From: Jackrogersella multiformis
Taxonomy: Eukaryota > Ascomycota > Sordariomycetes > Xylariales > Hypoxylaceae
Length of the DNA: 64,000 bases
Direction: 5' to 3'
Assembly: GCA_902806575.1 (NCBI GenBank)
Contig: CADCXD010000010.1
Coordinates: forward strand, 2,170,001 to 2,234,000
Below the pieces are notes generated by a model that had not been told where the DNA came from, ran no database searches, and was given only the letters and a program-made list of their open reading frames with translations. This document shows, piece after piece, positions 37,078 through 49,094 of this stretch. The stretch's first letter is position 1, and every line of letters starts with the position of its first letter. A program made the position numbers and the translations under genes.

Positions 37078-38650
37078 ATTTTGCCGCTCAGCGGTTCACA
37101 ACTATGCAGCCCGATAAGGTACAATAATAATATCGGTCCTGATAAATTCCACGGTCCAGATAGGTATGCCGGTATAATTTTGAGAAAAGGCTGCCAAGTG
37201 TTGACTTTTCCTTGCGGAGAATAGGACCTTGCGTACGTATATATAGGCACCTAGCTAGGTAGGTATATGAACAAATAAGGTATATATAAGAATGAAAATG
37301 GTCCTAAGAATAAAGAGTAGGTATTTATCCTTTTGACCTTTAGTTTGCTATATAAAGGCTGTGTATCGCAAACCTAAAACTGTATAACAGAGTTTGATGA
37401 AAAAGGGGGAAAACACTCTGAGTGGTGGCGTTGACAGCTGGTTGATGCTTCGTTGGAATCAAATGCGCCTCTCTTGTCGTTGGACGGCAACGGCAACAGC
37501 AACCCCCACGGGACTACCTGGTGACTTCAGGGTCTCGAATACATGACCACGAATTAGAATATGGATGAGATCTGATAGGTATACGAGCTTGTATGGGTGT
37601 ATAATATGTCAACTCCGCGTCGAAGCACGCAATCACCCAGTCATGCCACTGGTCCGGGTGACACCTCTGACACCTTTTCTATAGATCTAGGACTCTTAGC
37701 GACAATCCCTAGTTTCCCGATTCGGAAAGAAATAGTAAAATATGTGAGATCAGGACGGAAGGGTTGTCAGATAGTCAGATTAGTCCCAAGCTGATGGGAT
37801 ATATATTTGGAGGGGTTCTCTCGGGAGGGGAGAGGAGGAGAGTGAGGGATTGAGTGATTATGATACTAGCATCATATTATGAAACTTTTTTCCCTCTCTT
37901 CTTCTCTTCCTACTACCAAGATATCTAGTCTGCCTATTTCTTTGTGGGGCCTCTAAGAAGGATTAATAAGGAATAGATACCGACCGAACCCGCAAATGGC
38001 TTAGAAATACAATTGCATTGTTAGTAGCATCCATCAGATTGATGAACTTTCTAGGGGTCTAGGTACCTACCTACCTTAGGTAGTGTAGGTAAGACCTACC
38101 TACCTGATAGGTAAGAGACTAGAACATACATAGAACATCGCGGCGGGATAATCTCTCCGAGCGCGGCCCGCCTCGGCAATGTGGAAATGTGGCTGTGCCT
38201 ATCTTACGGCCACAGCAGCCACTACCGGCAATGGCTGTAGTGGCTGTGGAGTCACTAGCCACATCTTAACCTTAACCCCTAAATCCATCGGAAGTTCAAC
38301 CTTATTCAAGATTCTTCCTCATCACACTTCCACCTCTTCAATAAGAGCGTAACGAGCCTCGCAGCCTGCAGAAATGCAGTTTCTAATTCCTTGTACTACC
38401 TGATCTTGAAGATCATGTACTCGTTATGTCAGGTCGAATGCAACATCGGCGATATCATGCATGATCTGTGGCGGCTAAGGGAACGTCCGACTGGACATTT
38501 CAATGAGCGTGTATCAATGAGGCGCGGGCGCAGCTGCTCAGCCTACGAGAGACGAGAGTAGGCCTCAGGGACGAGAGTGCAACACGTCTTTAAGATGAAG
38601 ATGTTTCCACCCAAAATCATAGGTATTGACGCCGGTAAGGTATGAATTGA
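37078..38650. other. Intergenic region between ligase and CorA-like gene
   Basis: No gene is supported. Divergent promoters are expected here. A dense CTACCTACCTTAGGTAG-type tract lies at about 38056-38110. Confidence 0.5.
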
Positions 38651-41270
38651 ATGGCATTGATACCTAATATTATCAGCTTGCTCAAAATACGCAGTATGGG
38701 GAGTGAAGATTTACAAACTCCTTCATCTACTCAGCCCACCCTCGTCAGTCGCAGCAGTATCCAAACCCTAGCACAATCGGGCAATTCTTCGCTCTCAATA
38801 TCTCCCAAGAAGCAAACCTGTTCTCAAAGAAGAGCTGACTCTCGTCGCTCTTCTACATTCAACGGACTTCATCACACACATCTCAATAGAAGAAGGTCAA
38901 AGATATCCAATGGAACCTCAAGTGAAAAACATACCTGTTCACGATGCTTATCAGTTGCAAAGCAGGGGGGAACCTGCCAGCTCGAATATATCCTTCAGCA
39001 ACTTGCAGAGATGAGTTCAAGACAGGAAAAGCTTTTAACCATACTTCAAAGGACGCATAACGAGAGTAAAGAAGGCTCTGAGCTCCCCTACTCGAAAGAT
39101 AGTGCCAATCGCTTTCAACCAATCCTAGATGTATTCGGCTTTTCTTCTTTACAGAAGTATCTTCATATCACATTGCATCCAGATCCAGTTCGGTTGTGCG
39201 ACATGTTCCTAGCAAGATATAACCTCCCACATATTCTATCTGGATCATACGACCCAATTGAGCTAATGCATATGCATGGATGGGAACAGGAAGGCTACGG
39301 AGATTCCATTCTGATAGTCCAGCAGACTAATAATCAAGACTCACAGGGGGTAGAGGTGCCGTGGAAACACATTGATCAGACAGGAGAACCATATCTCGCC
39401 TTGGAGCTCACTCGGATCTCATCGCTAATCAAAGAGAGCTGGTTATACCAAGGAAGATCAATAAGGAATCCAGATGAGATTGATCTGCTGTTCGAAACAG
39501 ACGAGTTCGCAGACTCCGTTCTATTCTTGAACTGTCAGGGATATACGAGAACCCTACTGTATCAATCAGGCTACGATTCTTCTGGGTCTCATTTTGCTCG
39601 GGAACCTTGGCTAAGCGGGAAGCGCTCGCTGTTATGCCAACTCCAGGTATTCCTTACTTCAAACCCAGAAGCAGAAGAAGCACTGAACTGATAGGGCACG
39701 ATAGCCTGATGATGATAGGTTGCGTGTTGATCATGCTTGCCCCTGGGATGGGAAAGTCTTCGGGCGGCTATGGTACACCTCTTTTTTTTTTTTTTTTTTT
39801 TTTTCCCCTTCGGCAAACGAAAGAACTAATTTTGGAAACCAAGGCAAATATTCCACCACCGACAACTCCTTAGCTTCGCCTGCATATACCTCGTTTTATC
39901 TCAAATGAGCGTCATCGGCGATACCAGCCAAAGGATCCTAGGAACTAAGAAAGCTATTCGTTTCCTGAGTTGCTATGCATCGAAATGGCCACGATTTATG
40001 CAAACAAGTGACGTTTGGCTATCATCTAACTGGATTCACCTCCATTTTCACCTTCGTGTTCTGTCAGCTGGAAAACAGTATTTACCGAATTCCTATCAGT
40101 ATCAGCCGAAGAACGGTCTTCGTCCTGCTCGTTTCTCTGGCAGGCTCACTTCTCTCAGCGGCACAGCTGATATTGGCATCCTTGAAGAAAGATTCTCTAT
40201 TGCGGTGGTTACTTCTCACACCTCAGATATGCCATCATATACAGCCATATATCTTAGCGACTCTGGTTATCGCCGCCTCTTCATGGAAAGCGAACGGCGT
40301 CTGGATATGCCGAGTCGAGGGAGACTTACGGGTGTTGCCGTGTATCTCAAAATCTTGCTTTCCGTCTTGCCCTTATGGAAGCGTAAGTGGATTGAAACTC
40401 TAAACGAAATTGATAACTTGGTCGGGGTCAAGGTAATGCTACACAAATTAAGCCATCTCGGAAGTATAGCTAATGCACCTAGATCGACGACTTATTCGAC
40501 CCGAAACGTGATGGTGCTACGATGTTCGATAGTACCTTTGAGAGATCCAGGCTTTACTTCACAGTTCTCCAAACACTGAGAATATTTTCTGAGTGGATTC
40601 AGGAGAGCGAAAGCGAGCTCCAACAGCTCAAGCAAGACTTCGACGTGAACATTCAATCTAACGTCGCCCGCCGCGGCTCGATAAGTTCGAATTATGGCAA
40701 CGAGCCTCCGAGCACATTCATAGAGGAAATCGATGAGGCATGGGAAAATCTCATAGCTATCCACACCTCTTCTGCGAAATACCTTTTAGATCGTATAGAA
40801 AAGAAGGAAGTAGAGATAAAAAGCTTCAGGGATGGCGTAGGTGCAAAATGCAAAGCCGAAGTACATATAGGGGTTGCTAACAAGACGATTTAGCTCTTTA
40901 GTGCCACTTCAGTACGCGAGGCGTCTCGGGCGACGGCCTTGAACCAGTACATTCTGGTTTTCACAATCGTCACCATATTTTACCTCCCCCTAAACTATGT
41001 TTCTGTGCGTTACCCTCGTCGTTACCCTCATGAGTTTTTGTGTTAACATCGCCTGTTCAGTCCCTATTCAGCATGGATATATTTACCTACGATAGTCTTA
41101 GTCGCAGTCAGACTTCATTCATTATCGTCACGGCCATGATAGCACTCGCCACCTGGGCAGTATCGGCTATCGTACTCTGGCTGGTTCACGACGATAGAAG
41201 ACTGTCTAGACTCAAGCTATGGCTGAGCTATTTTCGATTGAACACTATTTATTCTACTCTCGTGGGATAA
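38651..41270 (+). CDS. CorA-like transmembrane protein
   Basis: A large fungal protein whose C-terminus resembles the CorA/ZntB metal-ion transporter fold. Exons 38651-39646, 39705-39772, 39874-40432, 40483-40836, 40894-41004 and 41061-41270 keep one frame and give 765 aa. The C-terminal part has a long helical stretch (FERSRLYFTVLQTLRIFSEW; LLDRIEKKEVEIKSFRDGLF), then SATSVREASRATALNQY and two membrane segments, ending in a basic tail. The CorA GMN signature is not visible, so transport is uncertain. The N-terminal ~330 residues are unrecognised. The 39773-39873 intron contains 23 consecutive T. The middle exon (39874-40432) is the least sure part, since another frame is also open there. ATG 38696 is an alternative start. 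Confidence 0.68.
39782..39804 (+). repeat. Run of 23 T inside a predicted intron
   Basis: The homopolymer is seen directly. It falls between a GTACAC donor and the CTAAT...TTAG acceptor of the CorA-like gene, and its length is likely to vary or be misread. Confidence 0.8.
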
Positions 41271-41735
41271 TAGTGAAGAGCAGTAAGGGGACCCCAGGGG
41301 GTTCCTTCTAGGAGTCAGGACTATAAAATGGTGGCGAAGCCTCTCTTATCTACACTTGAAAAGGCTCAAGGGTCATAATGGTCACCATACAATACACTAA
41401 GCTACAGCAAACCTTCGTCCTTCGCTCTGTTTTCCATCACCAACCTAACACCGACATGGGCACGTGAATCTAAACAAGCTGGATCAGATCATATCCTCTA
41501 AGGGGTATAGAGCAATATGGCTTATTCGTCATTGTGCTACTATTACGTGGTCAACATTATGAAGATGGAGTCTGAAAAAGAAATTCCGTCAAGTTGATAT
41601 TCACTAACGCACCTCATATTTTTTGCGGGGTACCTAGGTCTTAGGAACTCTTGCTCTTGTATAAGACCTCATGTCAAAGGAAAGCTCCCAAGCTGTTTTT
41701 TAGTAGGTAGTTATTATTTTCGAGTATCACCGTTC
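41271..41735. other. Intergenic region between convergent CorA-like and protease-like genes
   Basis: No gene is seen; 3' flanks only. Confidence 0.5.
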
Positions 41736-43492
41736 TCAGCTTAGGGTATTGCCATCCATCTCGTATATACGGCGGGCCTGGCTACTCACTTCGGATACGG
41801 TAGCAGGTGATCCGCGGAGCTCGTAGGGTGGGCTGTGCAACGGCTTGGTATTGTATAATACCGGAAGTTCAGATACACGGTTTGCTTCGTCTTCAGGGTA
41901 CGGGAGACTTGTCACTATCTGATTGTTCTGAGAGCGGTGGCGGACCCGACGAAGGTAGAATAATATGCCCGCGCCCAGGGCCGCAAGCCCGACAACTACA
42001 CCAACGACGATGCCAGCGATCGAACCCCCAGAAAGCTCCGACGCAACCTGTGGAGTTTGAGAATGGCTAGAAGGCAATGCGCCTGAACCTGGCGATGTTG
42101 AATTCACGCATTCAGAATCGGCATTACGGCCTACAAGCTTGCTGGCCGACGTAGGGTTGGCTTTCCATAGGGTGAAAGTATTGGCGTCCAGGTCTACCAT
42201 CAAATAAGCAGAGGTAAGGAAATAACGGCCTAAGGTAGCAGGGTTACCTCCTACGGAGTTTATCAAGAGCTCCCGCTGAGATGTGTTGAAGATCCGAGAA
42301 CCGTTGCGATCGATTTCAACAAATGGTACTAGGTATTGACTGTTAGGAATCCGGATGTCCAATCCCGTGGAGAGGGTTATGGTCAGATACCGTCGAACCT
42401 GAAAAAGTTGCGGGATTCAGTATTTGAAGGTTGGCACGGAAGAGGACGGAACTAAAGGAAAGGCTTACGCATTTGATGCACCATATTTGAACGCAGACCA
42501 GTGCAGCCCATAAGATACCCCATTATTTTGCATACGTGTGTTCTGTTCGAATGCATCGATGACCGTTTGCGGGCCTTCAAGGAGTAGTTGACGCTGCGGC
42601 ACGATGCATGCGTCAATCTCCGTATTAGTAGGGAGAAGGTCCCAGTCTTCTCCATTACGAGAGTTGAGCTTTATACTTGAAATATGGACCTTCATACCTG
42701 TCCAGCAGCCAGTACCCTCGTTGAAGTCGAGGGGTTGAGTATAGTTATTACCAATTGTCTTTTCCTGGTCATAACCGCCGAACACGATGGAACCGTCAAC
42801 AGCGCTGTCATCGTCCACCCACATACGGCCCCAGAATATGGACCACATTCGAGAGCCTATCCGGCCTGTCTGAAGCAAGGCGTTGAGCATTGTCGAGTTC
42901 GTTCCCATGCCCATCGCATGCAGTATGGTATAGCCATGGTCCCAATTCCTAGTTGGTATACCTACAGGGAAGCCGGCGAGCCTTTCGGTTAAGTTGAAAG
43001 CAAAAGTATCGATCCCTCCAAGGCTCGATGTGATAAGTTCATCAACACCTGCTTCCTCTCCCTCGGCTTGCGTCTCAATTACAGCACCGCCAGCAGCGAC
43101 TATATCAACAGCCTTGATCCAAGAAGAGGAATTTCCCTCTAAGTAATAGTTGCCGCGCCGTACTTGGCAAATTATATCGTTCCAGATAATAGTATTGTCG
43201 CAATATGCCGGTTGACTGTAGATCCAGGTGTTATTGAGATCCCTATCTTCGGTTATAAGATAAACATTAGAAACGAGGGAGATTATGGGGTCACCAACGG
43301 CCAAGGGAGTAACACTATATCTTGAGGTGGTGTCCCGATAGTTGCTGCAATTCCTCTCATGAACGAGTCTGGTATGTCTGGCATTACTTGAACATCTCGG
43401 ATCGGCAGTTGGAAGGGATCGATTTCGTTACATTGAGCTGCATGAATAGGAGCTGCTGAAGCAAGGAACTGGAGAAGGAACATAAGCTTCAT
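41736..43492 (-). CDS. Pepsin-like membrane-anchored protein without catalytic motifs
   Basis: Pepsin (A1) fold protein. The start ATG at 43492 gives a signal peptide (MKLMFLLQFLASAAPIHAA). Minus-strand exons are 43492-43299, 43242-42469 and 42398-41736. IGTPPQ, GRIGSRMWS and GSIVFGGYD are the usual pepsin landmarks. Where the first DTGS should be, the sequence runs LLPWPDLNNTWIY, and the second site reads EIDACIVPQ, so both catalytic Asp-Thr-Gly triads seem absent and the protein is probably not a protease. The C-terminus has a Gly/Val-rich membrane segment followed by LRRVRHRS and a cytosolic tail. Just after the third exon begins (about 42390) the frame changes (net -1, between FDG and YLTITLSTG), which breaks the model or marks a base error. 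Confidence 0.72.
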
Positions 43493-44211
43493 GGCGACAG
43501 ACGAGGGCAACCAGTTATCCGAGTGAAGATGGATCAGAAGCTCCTTTACTTCCCCAAGGCTGTAGAAGGACGAAGTCTATTAAGTCCAGCCCTAGGTTGC
43601 ACTCTACGAACAGGAAATCCTACTTTGGGTCCAAGTGTGACCAGCCGCCTCAGCCCTGGCCATAATAAATTGTTATTCCAATAATGTGACATCGCTAACC
43701 TGTCAGAAAGAAGATGAAGTGAAGTACCACTATCACACCAACACGGAAATGTTTAGGCGCCACGATAACGGAGTAGGTAGCCACGGTTTCATCCTATGTT
43801 GGTACTTACTAGGTATATGCATTTATTGTAAACATGCCGCTCTACACAGGCCAAGCACATAAAAAAATTCATACTTGTTGGTTTAATATCCCGGTCATGT
43901 GTAACTATCTAAAAATATCTAGGTACCCAGGCAGGTAACATTACATACTATGTAGATACATAGTGTGTCATCTATAGCGACTTGCTAACAAACACACCAT
44001 ACAGACAGGTAACATACAACGCAAGATTCTAGGTACCTGGGTCTTAAATTTCCACGACTCCCTTCTTGTATGATAAAGAGACAAAGTGCCGGCTCGATAA
44101 TCCTTTGAGACTACCTACTTACTTACCTACCTGGTACCTGGTACCTAAGACACCAATGGTTAACATCTATGTACTCGGAGAAGAATAAGTGATTCAATCG
44201 CCAACCCCAAC
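43493..44211. other. Divergent intergenic region, protease-like to mannosidase gene
   Basis: No gene is seen. Promoters of both genes are expected. Palindromic CTAGGTACC motifs occur at about 43919, 44030 and 44130. Confidence 0.5.
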
Positions 44212-46138
44212 ATGTACAACACGATACGAAACATCATAAGGCGACCAGGACGAATCACCACTATTCTAGCTTGTATAAGTATTTTCTACTTTTTTGCTGC
44301 TTTCCTTCCTCCATATAACGAGGTGCCTAAACGCCACGACTACGTATATGTTAAAAGCAGCTTCGACTGGTCGAGTCTGCCGCAGCGACATCCCATCTCC
44401 AAATCAGATATAACACCCCTACCGAAAGGCAAGCCACTAAAGCTCCCTAAAGTTCAGTTCGCTTTTAAGGCAGATAAGAGCGTAAAAGGGAGACTACGAA
44501 CCGAAACCCTTGCAGCCCGACGTGAGGAAGTCAAGGATGCCTTCCTCAAGAGTTGGACGAGCTACAAGACGTATGCGTGGATGTATGACGAGTTAACACC
44601 TGTTTCCGGCAAGGGCAAAAACACGTTCGGAGGCTGGGCTGCCACTCTCGTGGACACGCTGGATACGCTCTGGATCATGGACTTGAAGGTCGAGTTCTAC
44701 GACGCCGTTGCTGCCGTCGTGACGATCGACTGGGACGAGACGGACGAGACAGCCTGCAATTTCTTCGAAACGACCATTCGGCACCTCGGAGGGCTTCTGA
44801 GCGCGTACGATCTTAGCAAGGAGAGTGCGCTGCTGCGCAAAGCTGAGGAACTTGGCGATATGTTGTACGCGGCCTTCGATACCTCTACACGGATGCCGCC
44901 CTTCTGGTTCGATTTCCAGAAAGCGAAAGACGGAACCCTGCGACCTGGCACCAACGATCCATCGGCATCCGTCACTTCCTCGTGCTTAGAGTTAACCCGG
45001 CTAGCCCAGTTGACGGGCGAGGATAAGTACTACGACGCCATCGACAGGATAACGAGGCTCTTAGACAGGACACAGAACTCCACAAAGCTCCCTGGTATGT
45101 GGCCCACGTTCTTCGATATGGAGAACTTGGATCTGGTCCGGGATAACAGCTTTACCCTCGGCGCGCTGGCGGATTCTCTGTATGAGCTTTTGCCTAAAAT
45201 GTACGCTTTGCTCGGTGGCCTGGAGCCGGTATACGAGAAACTATATCGCGATGCGATGGACGCGGTGACGGCACACCTCCTATTCCGGCCGATGGTCCCC
45301 GATCAGGCCGACATCCTGTTCACGGGTAGCGCGCAGGTCGTAGGAGATTCAGACGTCAGCCTGCGGCCTGAAGGGCAGCATCTAGCATGTTTTGTCGGCG
45401 GTAAGTCATAAGCGGTCATAACTAGCAATTATTTCTTCCCTATGATGAATACTGTACCTGCTCCTATACAGAAGTAGCGGGATCAAAGCACCACTTCTAA
45501 CTCTCGCATTCCTACCTAGGCATGTTCGGCCTCGGCGGCAAGCTCTTCGACGTCGCAGAGCACGTGCGCATAGGCGACAAGATCACGCGCGGCTGCGTGT
45601 GGGCCTACGACGCGATGCCCGCGGGCATCATGCCGGAGATCTTCGGGCTGCTGCCGTGCCCCTCGCTCGAGGCCTGCCCGTGGGACGAGCGCGAGTGGGA
45701 GTCCAAAGGCGACCGCGCCCTAGCCAAGGGGTTCCAGAACGCGCGCGACCCCCGGTACCTGCTGCGCCCCGAGGCCATCGAGAGCGTGTTTCTCATGTAC
45801 CGCCTCACCGGGGACCCCGAGTACCAGGACATGGCCTGGCGCATGTTCCGCGCCGTCCGCGCCGCCACCGAGACCGAGATCGCGTTCTCCGCCATCGCCG
45901 ACGTGACGGCTCCCGGGGCTGCCGAGAAGATCGATTCTATGGAGGTAAGAACACGCACCCTACGAGGGAGGGAGGGTGGTTGGGGGGTGTAAGCGTCACA
46001 ATAGGTACTAATCGAAAACAGAGCTTCTGGCTGTCCGAGACGCTGAAGTATTTTTACTTGATATTGTCCCCGCCGGACCTGATCAGCCTGGATGAATACG
46101 TCCTGAACACCGAGGCACATCCCCTCAAGCGCCCCTGA
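44212..46138 (+). CDS. Class I alpha-1,2-mannosidase (GH47)
   Basis: Trims alpha-1,2-linked mannose from N-glycans in the ER/Golgi. Exons 44212-45400, 45520-45944 and 46022-46138 give 576 aa in frame. A signal anchor lies at about 15-33 (ITTILACISIFYFFAAFLPP), so it is a type II membrane protein. GH47 motifs in order: VKDAFLKSWTSYKTYAWMYD, FGGWAATLVDTLDTLWIM, FFETTIRHLGGLLSAYDLS, LRPEGQHLACFVGG, LRPEAIESVFLMYRLTGDP and SFWLSETLKYFYLI, ending in a short tail. Introns start GTAAGT and GTAAGA. No lesion is seen. The third exon has the strong GC richness typical of conserved genes in this window. Confidence 0.93.
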
Positions 46139-47274
46139 AACAGATGGGCTGTAGTCTTTTACAAAGCTGGCTTTGCAAACTCGGAAAGGGGCTTGAGGAT
46201 ATAATAACACTGAAGCAAGAAACGTGGCAATATTAGCATGCCGAGGGATCTTGATGATCTAGATGATACAGGGATCGAGAGGAAAGGTCTTGCTAGACGG
46301 CGCACGTTGGCGGGAATCTCAGATCTCTGTGGAAGGCGGACTTCTACGGGTATTGATGAGATCCTATCTACCTGCTTCTCGAAAATAACCCGATAGATTA
46401 GGGTGGTATAATCCCCTTCACGAGATGCCCAAACCGCTGAGATTTATCCCTTCTCCACTCACCCCTTAAAACCCCGGTGTCTGATTCATCCTCGCAAGGA
46501 CCCACTACCCAAGAGTGAGCATTCTTCACCTCTGGAGGTAAATGGGAGATAAATAGTAGTTCTACCTGCTGTGTCGAACATACGAGATAGAACCATTTTC
46601 GACGTCGAAACTTGAAACTCCCTTTCTCCACAGTATAGGTGTTCCGAGTAAATATAAATACGAATATAAAACTTAGATTCCTGTATGTCTGATTCTATTC
46701 TACTTTTACCACCTTCCACACGGTTTAACCATGATACGGATCGATAACACAACGTTGAAATCACCGTCGAAGTTGAAGACGCGAAACGCCGGGGGAAAAC
46801 GTCCCTCTAGTCTGAACTGAAATTTCAAAGCTTGATTCTTCTCTATGTTAAGTTGGGCAGCCTCACCCTCGACGCCATCGACATTGTCGTGAAGCAACAT
46901 TCGCTCCTCGTGTCGGATCTTAGGATATGGACTCTCCTTCGGTTTGAATGGCCGTATCGAACTAAGGGCGTATTGGATTATTCGTCAAGACCGTGGTTAT
47001 TTCGGAGGAAGGAAAAGGAGAGGCGGACGGGAGTGTCGATACTATTATTATTAACACAACGTACGTACCTAAGGAAGTACCTAGGTATGTGTGTAGATAT
47101 ATATAATTCAACAGACTCGCCGTGTAGCACGTACGTTATACCCATAACCGGCTACCCCCGCGCATCACGAGCAGGTCGATAATATCCATGTACACCCACG
47201 AGGCCAGCTAGCTTTATACCAGTGCCTCTAAGCTCTCGTGCTCTTCTTTCATCTCTTTCCCCTATTCTATTTTT
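46139..47274. other. Intergenic region between convergent mannosidase and OTU genes
   Basis: Open stretches exist (minus 46706-46900; plus 46832-47182), but none has a recognisable domain or clear splice structure. CCTAGGTA occurs at about 47081. Confidence 0.45.
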
Positions 47275-48270
47275 TTATTCCTCCTTTTCCCTCGATTCTA
47301 ATGTAGTCTTCCTCAACGAATTATAATGCTCTCCCAAGCCGTATCCATGGCGATAATACGCGAGCCATATCCTCCTCGTCTCACCCTTTCCCTCTCCCTC
47401 TCCCTTACTCGGCTCGATCGTCTCCGTCCTGCCGTCCTGCAGCACCTTGATCTCGACATCGTACGCGCTGGCCAGGGCCTGGAGCTCGAGCTGGCCGCCC
47501 CACTCGGCGGTGTCGCGGATCTTGGGGACGTAGGTGTCCAGCGGCTCCTCGAGGAAGGGCGCGAAGGCGTCGGGGTGCGCCTCCATGTAGTCGGTGGCCT
47601 TCCTGCGGACGACGCGGTAGGGCGGGCGGCCGCTGGTCTCCGCCGCCGGCCCGAGCGCGATGCCGCGCGCCTGCAGCTGGTCCGCGACGGCGGCGAACAG
47701 GCAGTGCCCGTCGGGCTGGATCTCCCGCTCGGCCAGGCCGTGGGCCTCGAACTCCTTCAGCAAGGACTTCTTCTCCATCTCGCGGTGGTCCGTCATGTTC
47801 GCCGCCTCGTTCTGCGCCTCCGCCGCCGCGACTTCCTGCTCGGCGGCCCTCCGCGCCATGCGTTCTTTTTGGCGGTTTCGTTTCTTGCCCTGCTGTGTTT
47901 GTGTTTGTGTCTGTGTCTCTGTCGTCGGGGGTTCGGATTCCAGTGGTTCGGAAAGCGTTGTGTCTTTCAATTGCTGCGCGATTCCGTTCGTCGTCGCATC
48001 TGTAGGGGTCGTGGAGTTGGTTTGGTTGCTATGCGAGTATTCCTCCTCCTGTGGTTCGCCGGACACGTCCCGCGTGCTATCGGCGGCACCGCTCAGAGCA
48101 GCGATCTCCTGCTCTTGCTTCGTCTTTAATTGCTGCTCGAGCTCGGCGCATTCGTCGTTTACGCCTTTCCGGGTCTTCTTCGTCGCGCTCTTCTTCTTGT
48201 TCGTGATTCGCGCCTGTAGCTCGCGTTGCTCTCTGCGATGCCGAGTTTGCATCGTTTCTAAAGACTCCAT
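47275..48270 (-). CDS. OTU2: OTU-domain deubiquitinating protease (OTUD6/Otu2-like)
   Basis: Cysteine protease that removes ubiquitin; in yeast Otu2 is linked to 40S ribosomes (family knowledge). Single exon, 331 aa, ATG at 48270. The N-terminal half is a charged coiled coil (ETMQTRHRREQRELQARI...), followed by low-complexity Thr/Gln and a basic KKRNRQKERMARRAAEQE segment. The OTU domain covers about 185-325: catalytic PDGHCLFAAVADQL with D187 and C190, VVRRKATDYMEAHPDAF, YDVEIKVL, and the catalytic His in GEHYNSLR. The length and layout match the Otu2 subfamily. A 267-codon antisense ORF over it is a shadow. Confidence 0.92.
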   Translation of the reverse strand: MESLETMQTRHRREQRELQARITNKKKSATKKTRKGVNDECAELEQQLKTKQEQEIAALSGAADSTRDVSGEPQEEEYSHSNQTNSTTPTDATTNGIAQQLKDTTLSEPLESEPPTTETQTQTQTQQGKKRNRQKERMARRAAEQEVAAAEAQNEAANMTDHREMEKKSLLKEFEAHGLAEREIQPDGHCLFAAVADQLQARGIALGPAAETSGRPPYRVVRRKATDYMEAHPDAFAPFLEEPLDTYVPKIRDTAEWGGQLELQALASAYDVEIKVLQDGRTETIEPSKGEGEGKGETRRIWLAYYRHGYGLGEHYNSLRKTTLESREKEE

Positions 48271-49094
48271 GTTGATTTGGGGTATAAAATAGCGACTCGA
48301 GTTGTTAGTTTGGAATTCAGTTATCTGGAGTTTATAAAAGTGTAGGAAGAAAGTTGATTATTAATGAGGTCTCGGTGATGAGAAGTTGAAAAATATACGG
48401 AGAGTTAAACATTAATATATTTTCTATTTTGGCTTCTAAGGTTCTGACGTGGGGTAAACACTTCCAGCATTGAAGCTTCAGTACGCTCGTTACTTCTCTA
48501 AGCTTAAGGTGGGGTGAGCAAGCACGCCTGAGTACCTGGGGGTAGGTACCTTACGCACGCTGTACCTAGGTACTATCAAAATACATAGGTACCTACCTCC
48601 TACGTGATCCAGGTACTAGAGGTCAACGATACTAGATCCATGGATGTCAATGGTTTGCGAATTCAAATCTCCTATGATCAAGTCTCATATACCTTAGGTA
48701 AACAATCATCTGTAAATGCTCCCTTCCAATAACTCATCTACGCTTTAATAAAATCCATTCGTAACAGATGTCCTGATTATTCAGTTTAGGCACATTAGGA
48801 GTATATAAAAGGAGAAAGTCAAATCAACGCCCGATATGATGCCACACCATCTAACGAAGCCAATCGGTGTCGGTGTCGGTATAGCTGTAGCTGTAGCTGT
48901 AGCCGCGCAACTTTTCTGGTTCCCCCTTCCCTTATCTTGCAATAAACCGAGTTCCTCTTCGCCCATCTATCCAGCTTAGAAACAGTGTTCGACGCCAGGT
49001 CCTGGAGATGGGGGCCACACATTTGTACATTTGTACACATTTCAGGGGTATAATTCTTCTTAACGGCCCAACTACGCCTACGCACGGGTCCGCA
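48271..49094. other. Intergenic region upstream of OTU gene and downstream of chitin synthase
   Basis: No gene is seen. It includes a GGTAGGTACC/CCTAGGTAC tract at about 48540-48600 and a short GTCGGTGTCGGT...TAGCTGTAGCTGTAGC repeat at about 48866-48902. Confidence 0.5.

Noticed and set aside
40891..40893. TAG that seemed to interrupt the CorA-like frame
   Set aside because: It is the acceptor of a normal 57-bp intron (GTAGGT...GCTAAC...TTTAG), which joins FRDG to LFSATSVREASR.
46706..47182. Overlapping minus and plus ORFs downstream of the mannosidase
   Set aside because: Neither shows a known motif, and no consistent intron or start context was found.
47326..48129. 267-codon plus-strand ORF
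   Set aside because: Antisense shadow of the OTU gene; low-complexity Leu/Arg translation caused by GC-rich codons.
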